NCBI GenBank assembly: GCA_937942115.1 | Contig: CALDFY010000190.1 | Location: forward strand, 1 to 7,921 | Reading direction: 5' to 3' | DNA length: 7,921 bases | Source of the DNA: an uncultured Anaerolineae bacterium | GTDB taxonomy: Bacteria; Chloroflexota; Anaerolineae; B4-G1; DUEL01 | Shown: positions 1-5,468 of the stretch, piece by piece | How positions within the stretch are numbered: the first letter of the stretch is position 1 | How the letters are laid out: every line of letters starts with the position of its first letter | The notes under the pieces: generated by a model | Databases searched by the model: none | What the model saw: only the letters and a program-made list of their open reading frames with translations | What the model was told of the DNA's origin: nothing | Translations under genes and position numbers: made by a program

Positions 1-152
1 ACGCCGAAATCGGGGCGGAGTGGGCGGCCCGGGCGGGGTGTTCTCCCCTCACCGTCGCCCTGATCCGCCGCCACCACGAATCCCTGATTTCGCGGGAGAG
101 CGAGGAAGACCGTCTCCTGGCCCTCCTCCAGGAGGCCGACGAGCGGGCATAA
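1..152 (+). CDS. HD-domain protein, C-terminal fragment (5' end outside window)
   Basis: The frame read from base 3 is open to a TAA at 150-152 and gives 49 residues. It contains AEWAARAGCSPLTVALIRRH followed by HE, then an acidic helical tail ending EEADERA-like (LLQEADERA). This pattern (E-x-A-x-x-AGxS, then V-x-L-I-R-R-H-H-E) matches the last helices of bacterial HD-type metal-dependent phosphohydrolase domains, where a late His after the 'AGLS..V' helix is typical. The catalytic HD motif itself would lie upstream of the window, so substrate and activity cannot be judged. The same-strand DUF4013 gene begins 107 nt later, with a dispersed repeat in the gap, so co-transcription is possible but not shown. 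The assignment rests on family resemblance recalled from memory; the frame itself is clear because it is open from the edge and has coding-like composition. Confidence 0.62.
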   Translation, partial: AEIGAEWAARAGCSPLTVALIRRHHESLISRESEEDRLLALLQEADERA

Positions 153-210
153 ACGAACCATCCCGGCGCTTCCCACCCGGGTACCGCCGGGATAACCGCA
201 CAGGTGGAAA

Positions 211-238
211 CTTTGTGCTCTCTGTGTCTTTGTGTGAG
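211..238 (+). repeat. Solo copy of dispersed GTGT-rich repeat
   Basis: A 28-nt stretch starting CTTTGTG and ending CTTTGTGTGAG. It matches the repeat at 5581-5607 over its whole length apart from one inserted C near base 218, and it matches the reverse complement of 5469-5496 with several substitutions. It lies 21 nt before the ATG of the DUF4013 gene and just before its Shine-Dalgarno sequence. It is in a non-coding gap and has no partner arm here. Confidence 0.85.
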
Positions 239-246
239 CCCATCGC

Positions 247-253
247 GAGGAGG
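247..253 (+). promoter_or_regulatory. Shine-Dalgarno for the DUF4013 gene
   Basis: GAGGAGG lies 6 nt before the ATG at 260. This ideal site decides the start: the same frame stays open upstream to base 20, but that extension would run through the HD-protein tail and the dispersed repeat and has no comparable ribosome site. Confidence 0.85.
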
Positions 254-259
254 TTCCCC

Positions 260-1006
260 ATGCACCGAGATGTCCTTTCCGACCTGAAGTCTCTCTTCCG
301 CTTCCCCTTCCAGGGGCCCGACTGGGCCAATCGGTTCATCGTCGGCTGCGCGCTGTACTTCGCCGGATGGGTGGTCCCGATTGTGCCGGTCCTCTTCATC
401 TACGGCTACGCTGTAGAGGTGATGCGCCGGGTCATTCGGGGGGAGGAGCCGGGTCTGCCCCCCTGGCAGAACTGGGGCCGGCTCTTTGGGGACGGCCTGC
501 GCGCCGCCGTGGTCGGCTTTGTGTACCTCCTGCCCGGCACGGCTATCTGGCTGGGGGGCTTGGGGCTGTATCTGTTCGGCTCCTTCGCGACGATACCACT
601 GGCGGAACGTCAGCCACCCACTGAGTTCTTCCTGGTCTTTTTCGTACTGATAGGCATTTATATCCTCTCGCTGTTTGTAGGCTCCCTCCTGGTCCTGCTG
701 GGCGCCGTCCCCCTTCCGGCCGCGACGGCCCATTTTGTCGCCGAGGACCGGCTGGGGGCCGCGTTCCAGGTCCGCCGCTGGTGGGCCGTCCTGAAAGAGC
801 GGCGGTGGGAGTACGCGATGGCCTGGCTGTTGCTCTTCGGCCTCATCGGTATCGTATACCTTGTCCTGATGCTTCTGTATTACAGCATCTGTCTCTGCTG
901 GTTGACGCCGCTCCTCTCGGCACCGGTGGCCTTCTACACCACGCTGGTCGCCGCCGCCCTCTTCGGTCAGGTATGGAGGGATTCCGGAATACGGAGCACG
1001 GAGTAG
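260..1006 (+). CDS. DUF4013 family integral membrane protein
   Basis: Predicted 248-residue multi-pass membrane protein of unknown function. A short amphipathic N-terminus (about residues 1-22, VLSDLKSLFRFPFQGPDW) leads into a first hydrophobic hairpin (about 25-50). Next comes the diagnostic loop LPPWQNWGRLFGDGLR (66-81), which is the 'LP-W-dWg-lF-dGl' signature of DUF4013. Further hydrophobic stretches lie near 82-110, 125-158 and 190-240, giving roughly five or six membrane segments. A conserved-looking basic or aromatic loop (residues about 165-190, with QVRRWWAVLKERRWEY) separates the last two groups. The family is common in archaea and Chloroflexi; no biochemical role is established to my knowledge. 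The tail ends IRSTE, and its codons overlap a short repeat-like string that also supplies the ribosome site of the next gene, which starts only 5 nt after this stop, so the two are likely co-translated. Confidence 0.85.
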   Translation: MHRDVLSDLKSLFRFPFQGPDWANRFIVGCALYFAGWVVPIVPVLFIYGYAVEVMRRVIRGEEPGLPPWQNWGRLFGDGLRAAVVGFVYLLPGTAIWLGGLGLYLFGSFATIPLAERQPPTEFFLVFFVLIGIYILSLFVGSLLVLLGAVPLPAATAHFVAEDRLGAAFQVRRWWAVLKERRWEYAMAWLLLFGLIGIVYLVLMLLYYSICLCWLTPLLSAPVAFYTTLVAAALFGQVWRDSGIRSTE

Positions 1007-1011
1007 AAGTG

Positions 1012-2004
1012 ATGGAGACACGCATCACCATTATCGGCCTGGGTTGTGTGGGGAGTTCTATCGGGCTGGCGCTGCGGAAACAGGAGCCGTCGCTGGAGGT
1101 GATGGGGCACGACATAGACCCGGCGGTGGCCCGCAGGGCGGCCCAGATGGGGGCGGTCAGCAAGACCCACTGGAATCTCCCGGCCGCGTGCGAGCGGGCC
1201 GCAATGGTCATCCTGGCCCTCCCGCTCCCGGCGGTCCGGGAGACGCTGGAAGTGCTGGGGCCGCACCTGGAGGAGGGGTGCGTTGTGACCGATACGGCGA
1301 CCCTCAAGGTGCCGGTGCTGGAATGGGCGCGGAAATCGCTCCCTGCGCGCGTCCGCTTTGTGACCGGGCTACCCATCCCCGGCCCCAAAGTCCCGCTGAC
1401 GGGACCGCTGACGGGCACCGACGCCGCGCGGGCGGACCTTTTTGAGGACGGCTTCTATTGCGTCACGCCGGCCGCTGATACGGCTCCCGAGGCGGTATCG
1501 GCGCTCCTGAGCCTGATCCAGGCCATCGGCGCCCGCCCGCTCTTTATGGACCCGGTGGAGTGCGACGGGCTGCAGGCCGGAGCAGTGGACCTGCCGACCT
1601 TTGTGGCCGTCGCGCTGCTGCGCACGCTGGTGGGGACCCCCGGCTGGGCCGATATGCGCAAACTCGTGGGCTATGACTTCGCCTCGCTGACGGGGCCGGT
1701 AGTGGCGGACGCCGCCGCCTGGCGGATGGAGGCGCTCCTGAACCGGGAGAACCTCCTCCGGCGGCTGGATATGTTTATGGAGGAGGTCGGGCGCATCCGG
1801 CAGTGGCTGCTGGAAAGCGACGAACAGGCCCTGGAGAGTGCCTATGCCCAGGCGGCCTCGGGCCGGGCCCGCTGGCTGCAGGAGCGGGCCCGGGGGATGC
1901 ATGAGGAGGCGGGAGAACCGGTCCAGGTCCCCGGCATGGGAGAGCAGATGGCCCAGATGTTCTTCGGCGGCCTCTTCCGCCGCCGTCCACCCCGGAAGGA
2001 GTAG
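1012..2004 (+). CDS. Prephenate-dehydrogenase-like (TyrA fold) NAD-binding oxidoreductase lacking catalytic His
   Basis: 330 residues. The N-terminal Rossmann domain has GLGCVGSSIG (9-18) and an acidic residue at the end of the second strand (D34 in GHDID), which suggests NAD rather than NADP. The strand-4 loop DTATLK (94-99) aligns with the TyrA 'D-x-G-S-V-K' motif. The C-terminal part is helical as in prephenate/arogenate dehydrogenases. However, the substrate-site signatures are altered: the HPM-G motif reads LPIPG (120-124), the EEHD motif reads EC-D (183-185), and SHLPH reads VDLPT (192-196). Three usual histidines are therefore absent, and the catalytic Ser is Thr97. The family resemblance is clear, but tyrosine synthesis by this copy is doubtful. 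The protein ends in a Met-rich then Arg-rich tail (GGLFRRRPPRK). The start at ATG 1012 has GGAG at 1000-1003, 8 nt upstream; an in-frame GTG directly before it is an alternative. It is tightly placed between the DUF4013 and glycosyltransferase genes. Confidence 0.8.
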   Translation: METRITIIGLGCVGSSIGLALRKQEPSLEVMGHDIDPAVARRAAQMGAVSKTHWNLPAACERAAMVILALPLPAVRETLEVLGPHLEEGCVVTDTATLKVPVLEWARKSLPARVRFVTGLPIPGPKVPLTGPLTGTDAARADLFEDGFYCVTPAADTAPEAVSALLSLIQAIGARPLFMDPVECDGLQAGAVDLPTFVAVALLRTLVGTPGWADMRKLVGYDFASLTGPVVADAAAWRMEALLNRENLLRRLDMFMEEVGRIRQWLLESDEQALESAYAQAASGRARWLQERARGMHEEAGEPVQVPGMGEQMAQMFFGGLFRRRPPRKE

Positions 2005-2018
2005 CGCGGCCTGGTGAG

Positions 2019-3218
2019 ATGGACCGTCCCCTGCGCATCCTGATGATTGCGCCGACCTCATTCTTCCTGGATTACGGCTGTCATGTTCGCATTCTGGAGG
2101 AGGCGCGGGTCCTGCAACGGTTGGGGCATCGGGTGACCATCGCCACCTACTACCTGGGGCGGGACATCCCCGGGCTGGACATTGTCCGCTGTCGGCCCAC
2201 TCCCTGGCGGGCCGACTACGAGGTCGGCTCCAGCCTGCACAAACTGGCCTTTGACGTCTTCCTGGCCTGGCGGGTGCTGGGCCTGCTCCTGCGCCGCCGC
2301 TTTGACCTCATCCACGGCCATCTCTACGAGGGCGCGCTGATCGGTCGGGTGCTGGGCTGGCCCTGGGGCCTGCCCGTTGTCTTTGACCGGCAGGGAAGCC
2401 TGACCGGGGAGATGGTGGACCACCGGTTTCTGAATCCCCACGGGCCCTGGTACCGCTGGGTGCGCCTGCTGGAGGAGCGCATCAACGAGATGGCGGACGT
2501 GATCGTCACCAGCACCCAGCAGGGAGCGGTCCAACTGAACCATCTGGGGGATTCCGTCCGCATCCGCCCGCTCCCCGATTGCGTCAATGCCGACTTCTTC
2601 CGGCCCGGGGTGCTCTCACCGGAGGAGGTCTCGGCCCGCCGGGCCGCGCTGGGCATCCCGCCTCAGGCCACCGTCGTCGTCTATCTGGGACTTCTGGCGG
2701 ACTGGCAGGGGATTCCCCAACTGCTGCAGGCCGCCCGTCGGCTCAAGGAATCCGGTCGGGAGGTCTATTTCCTGATCGGCGGCTTTCCGGCGGAGGCATA
2801 CTACCAGGCTCAGGCGCGCCAACTGGGGGTGGACGACCGGGTGGTCTTTACGGGCAAAGTCCCCTATGACCAAAGCCCGGCCCATCTGGCGCTGGGGGAC
2901 ATCGCGGTAGCGCCCAAACTCTCGGCTACCGAAGGGAGCGGCAAAATTCTGAACTACATGGCGATGGCGCTACCCACCGTCGCCTTTGACACCCCGGTCA
3001 GCCGGGAGTATCTGGGCTCCCTGGGGGTGTACGCCAGTCCCCCCGGCGACCCCGAGGCGCTGGCCCGGGCCATCGGGGCGCTGGTAGAGCAACCGGACCT
3101 GCGACGGGCGTTGGGGGAGGGGCTTCGGCAGCGGGCCCTGCGCCATTTCTCCTGGGACCGCGCCGGACGGCAGTTGGTGAGGATTTATCGGGAGGTCCTG
3201 GAGCGAAAACGGGGGTGA
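2019..3218 (+). CDS. GT4-type (GT-B fold) glycosyltransferase
   Basis: 399 residues with two Rossmann-like halves. The N-terminal acceptor half starts RILMIAPTSFF, then has the loop DYGCHVRILEEARVLQRLGH (19-37), common in family 4 transferases, and FDLIHGHLYEGAL (95-107). The C-terminal donor half begins near VVYLGLLADWQGI (220-232). It includes VVFTGKVPYD (275-284) and the nucleotide-sugar region ATEGSGKILNYMAMALP (303-319), followed by SREYLGSLGVYA and GDPEALA. The classic E-x7-E pair is degenerate here, with Thr304 and Asn312 in the likely equivalent positions. The product is probably a cytosolic or membrane-associated enzyme that adds a sugar to a lipid or envelope glycan; donor and acceptor cannot be told. 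The start at ATG 2019 has only GGTGAG abutting it, so translation may depend on coupling to the preceding gene, whose stop is 14 nt upstream. No better start is visible. Confidence 0.9.
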   Translation: MDRPLRILMIAPTSFFLDYGCHVRILEEARVLQRLGHRVTIATYYLGRDIPGLDIVRCRPTPWRADYEVGSSLHKLAFDVFLAWRVLGLLLRRRFDLIHGHLYEGALIGRVLGWPWGLPVVFDRQGSLTGEMVDHRFLNPHGPWYRWVRLLEERINEMADVIVTSTQQGAVQLNHLGDSVRIRPLPDCVNADFFRPGVLSPEEVSARRAALGIPPQATVVVYLGLLADWQGIPQLLQAARRLKESGREVYFLIGGFPAEAYYQAQARQLGVDDRVVFTGKVPYDQSPAHLALGDIAVAPKLSATEGSGKILNYMAMALPTVAFDTPVSREYLGSLGVYASPPGDPEALARAIGALVEQPDLRRALGEGLRQRALRHFSWDRAGRQLVRIYREVLERKRG

Positions 3219-3258
3219 GTGGGCATGTTACGGAGAGATTGCAATTGGGTTAAAACCC

Positions 3259-3287
3259 TTGTCAGATAGCCGGATTTCTGGTATTCT
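3259..3287 (+). promoter_or_regulatory. Promoter P1 for the response regulator (sigma-70 type, extended -10)
   Basis: TTGTCA at 3259-3264 and TATTCT at 3282-3287 are separated by exactly 17 nt. A TGG before the -10 gives an extended -10 form. It lies in the 130-nt gap after the glycosyltransferase gene, 33 bp upstream of a second, very similar promoter. Confidence 0.6.
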
Positions 3288-3291
3288 GACA

Positions 3292-3320
3292 TTGACGATG
3301 CCGCCTTTTGGTGGTATACT
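3292..3320 (+). promoter_or_regulatory. Promoter P2 for the response regulator (sigma-70 type, extended -10)
   Basis: TTGACG at 3292-3297 and TATACT at 3315-3320 are separated by 17 nt, again with TGG before the -10. Transcription would begin near 3327, leaving a leader of only about 20 nt before the ATG at 3349. This is the best promoter in the window. Confidence 0.75.
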
Positions 3321-3333
3321 GAAAGCATCCCTC

Positions 3334-3342
3334 GGGAGGAGG
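3334..3342 (+). promoter_or_regulatory. Shine-Dalgarno for the response regulator
   Basis: GGGAGGAGG lies 6 nt before the ATG at 3349. It fixes the start there and rules out the in-frame TTG at 3259, which lies inside the promoter P1 sequence and would add 30 residues unlike any receiver domain. Confidence 0.85.
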
Positions 3343-3348
3343 CCGCAG

Positions 3349-3738
3349 ATGTCCGAACCACGAAAACCGAAGATTGTCTGCATTGAGGATGAGCCGGAGA
3401 TGATAGACCTGGTCCGGCTGATTCTCGGACGCAGGGGATTTGAACTGATCGGCGCGGTGGGGGGACGGGAAGGCCTGGAGACGGTGCGGCAGGTGAAGCC
3501 GGACCTGGTCCTTCTGGACCTGATGATGCCGGATATGGACGGCTGGGAGATTTACCAGCACATGAAGGCCGACGAGGAACTGCGCAACATCCCGGTCATC
3601 ATCGTCACGGCGAAAGCGCAGAGCATAGATAAGGTCCTGGGCCTGCATATTGCGAAGGTGGACGACTACATCACCAAACCGTTCGGTCCCCAGGAACTGA
3701 TTGACAGCGTGAATCGGGTGCTGGGGATAGAGGGGTAA
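3349..3738 (+). CDS. Stand-alone response regulator receiver (CheY-like) protein
   Basis: 129 residues, the length of a single receiver domain with no output domain. The hallmark residues are all present: the acidic pair E13-D14 in IVCIEDEPE, the phospho-acceptor D57 in LVLLDLMMPDMDGWE, the switch Thr87 in PVIIVTAKA, and Lys110 in DDYITKPF. It should accept a phosphoryl group from a sensor kinase and act through protein-protein contact, as CheY- or Spo0F-like proteins do. One small departure is KVDDYITKPF where AGADDY is usual. No histidine kinase is in the window, so its partner is elsewhere. It has its own tandem promoters and a strong ribosome site, so it is likely expressed independently of the upstream glycosyltransferase operon. 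It converges on nnr across a shared hairpin. Confidence 0.93.
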   Translation: MSEPRKPKIVCIEDEPEMIDLVRLILGRRGFELIGAVGGREGLETVRQVKPDLVLLDLMMPDMDGWEIYQHMKADEELRNIPVIIVTAKAQSIDKVLGLHIAKVDDYITKPFGPQELIDSVNRVLGIEG

Positions 3739-3775
3739 AAAAACGGCGGCGGCCGAAGGCCGCCGCCGCTATTTT
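3737..3775 (-). terminator. Intrinsic terminator between convergent genes, canonical for nnr
   Basis: An 11-bp perfect stem (3744-3754 with 3758-3768, all G and C) closes on a three-base GAA loop. Read on the minus strand, it follows the nnr stop at 3774 and is followed by seven T residues (complement of A3737-3743), a textbook intrinsic terminator. Read on the plus strand, it follows the response-regulator stop at 3738 and is followed only by CTATTTTA, so it can also stop that transcript but less strongly. One hairpin thus serves both genes. Confidence 0.9.
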
Positions 3776-5450
3776 AGCCCCAATTTCTGCCCGACGGCCG
3801 TAGAAGCCTCATCGCCTCCGGAATCAGCGGCAGCAGGTCTCCGGCGGCGACGCCCGCCGGGCCCAGCCGCCGTCGGGCCAATTCCCCCGCCAGGCCGTGC
3901 AGGTAGGCCCCCGCCGCCGCCGCCTCCCACGGGCCCAGCCCCTGGGCCCGCAGCGCCACAATTACCCCCGCCAGAACGTCCCCGGTCCCCCCTGTCGCCA
4001 GCGCGGGGTTGGCGAAGGGCTCCAGAACCGTCCGCCCGTCCGGCCCGGCGACGACGGTAAACGCTCCCTTCAGGACGACTACGTGCCCCCACTCCCGCGC
4101 CTTCTGCCGGGCCACCTCCACCCGATCCGCCTGCACCTCGGCCGTAGAACAGCCCATCAGCCGCGCCATCTCCCCCGGATGCGGCGTCAGAATACTGCCC
4201 GGGGGCAGGCGGGCGGGCCACCCCTCGGTCCGGGCCAGCAGGTTCAACCCGTCCGCGTCCACCACCAGCGGCGGGAGCGGAATGGGCTGGACCGTCGGCT
4301 CTTCGGCGCGCAGGAATCCCACCGGGCGGCGCTCCCGTCCGCGCAGGAGCGCCGTCAGGAATTCCGCCGCCTCCTTCTCCTGGGTCAGGCCCGGGCCCAG
4401 GAGCATGGCGTCGTACCGGCCGGCCTGTTCCGCCAGGACCTCCACGGCGGGCTCCGCCAGGACGCCCAGTTCGTGGGGCAGGAGCAGATACGTCGCTTCG
4501 GAGAGGGTCGCGGCAACGGCGCTGTGAATGGAGGCGGGCAGGGCGACCGTCACCAGGCCGGCTCCGGCGCGGACGGCGGCGGCTCCCGCCAGACGGGCCG
4601 CGCCGGTGTAGTTGGCCGACCCGGCGACAATGAGCGCCCGTCCGAAGGTCCCTTTGTGGGCATCGGGCGGGCGGGGCGGGAGCCAGTCGCGCACCATCTC
4701 CGGTGTCACCACTTCCAGGTCCACGTCGGCGGCCAGCGCCGGGTCGGTGCCGATGTCGGCGACAACCAGTTCGCCCAGCGCGGCCGCGCCGGGGAAGCGG
4801 AAGTGGCCCCGTTTCGGATAGGCGAAGGTGACGGTCAGGTCGGCGGGGAGGGCGGCTGGGTCCAGCGCGCCGGTGTCAAAATCCATGCCGCTGGGGCCGT
4901 CCACCGCCACGACCAGAGGGCGGGTTTCGGGGGCGGGTTCGGGGATACCGCCGACCCGCACCCATTCCGGCGGCCGGGGAGCGGCCCGTTCGCTCAGGAC
5001 CTGACCGACCGTCTCCAGGACCTGCGCAACCGTCCCCTTCAGGGGCAGGGCGGCGCCGGTGCCCAACAGGGCATCTATGAGGATGTCTGCGCCGGCGGCC
5101 AGTTGCCGGAGCCGGCGGAGGTTCGGGTCAGCCCCGGCGTCGGTGCAGAAGACCCGCAGTTCCTGCAGGCGGTGGAAGTTCTCATCGGTCTGGGGGTCGC
5201 GCGGGCGGGTAAGGTAGCAGGCCACCTCGGCCCCGGCCTGGGCCAGATAGCGCGCGGCGACCAGCCCGTCGCCGCCGTTGTTGCCCGGACCGACCAGGAC
5301 CAGCACCCGCTTCTTCTTCACGTCCTGGCGGGCCATGAGGGCCTGGGCGACGGCCCGACCGGCCCGTTCCATCATCGCCGCGTAGGTGTGGCCGGCCGCG
5401 TCGGAGGCGGCCTCAATAGCCCGCATCTGGGCAACGGTGACCACTTTCAC
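3774..5450 (-). CDS. nnr: Bifunctional NAD(P)HX epimerase / ADP- or ATP-dependent NAD(P)HX dehydratase
   Basis: 558 residues, the usual size for the fused YjeF-type metabolite-repair enzyme in the cytosol. The N-terminal half epimerises damaged R/S-NAD(P)HX: VTVAQMRAIEAAS (4-16), GPGNNGGDG (54-62), DALLGTG (126-132) and AVDGPSGMD (182-190). The C-terminal half is the ribokinase-like dehydratase that restores NAD(P)H: HKGTFGRALIVAGS (265-278), LGPGLT, VVDADGLNLLA, LTPHPGEMARLMG, and NPALATGGTGDVLAG (481-495), whose GTGD holds the catalytic Asp491. All key motifs look intact. There is a somewhat long Pro-rich insert before the VDGPSG strand (about 155-178). The start is GTG 5450, chosen because GAGGTG lies 5 nt upstream and because the product then begins at the conserved KVVTVAQMR. 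An earlier in-frame GTG at 5483 lies within the repeat arm. It is downstream of pcrA on the same strand, 158 nt away, with a repeat element in between. Confidence 0.95.
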   Translation of the reverse strand: MKVVTVAQMRAIEAASDAAGHTYAAMMERAGRAVAQALMARQDVKKKRVLVLVGPGNNGGDGLVAARYLAQAGAEVACYLTRPRDPQTDENFHRLQELRVFCTDAGADPNLRRLRQLAAGADILIDALLGTGAALPLKGTVAQVLETVGQVLSERAAPRPPEWVRVGGIPEPAPETRPLVVAVDGPSGMDFDTGALDPAALPADLTVTFAYPKRGHFRFPGAAALGELVVADIGTDPALAADVDLEVVTPEMVRDWLPPRPPDAHKGTFGRALIVAGSANYTGAARLAGAAAVRAGAGLVTVALPASIHSAVAATLSEATYLLLPHELGVLAEPAVEVLAEQAGRYDAMLLGPGLTQEKEAAEFLTALLRGRERRPVGFLRAEEPTVQPIPLPPLVVDADGLNLLARTEGWPARLPPGSILTPHPGEMARLMGCSTAEVQADRVEVARQKAREWGHVVVLKGAFTVVAGPDGRTVLEPFANPALATGGTGDVLAGVIVALRAQGLGPWEAAAAGAYLHGLAGELARRRLGPAGVAAGDLLPLIPEAMRLLRPSGRNWG

Positions 5451-5455
5451 AGATG

Positions 5456-5461
5456 CACCTC
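5456..5461 (-). promoter_or_regulatory. Shine-Dalgarno for nnr
   Basis: On the minus strand GAGGTG precedes the GTG start at 5450 with a 5-nt gap. It supports the short start over the GTG at 5483. The inverted repeat arm (5469-5496) ends 7 nt before this site. Confidence 0.75.
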
Positions 5462-5468
5462 GTTTTAT

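Noticed and set aside
20..259. N-terminal extension of the DUF4013 protein from base 20
   Set aside because: It overlaps the HD-protein tail in another frame and crosses the dispersed repeat. Its translation is Pro/Arg-rich, and the ideal GAGGAGG site selects ATG 260.
3247..3258. GGGTTAAAACCC as a terminator or operator after the glycosyltransferase
   Set aside because: Its 5-bp arms leave only a 2-nt loop, too small for an RNA hairpin, and no T-run follows. An operator just upstream of P1 is conceivable but has no support beyond the symmetry.
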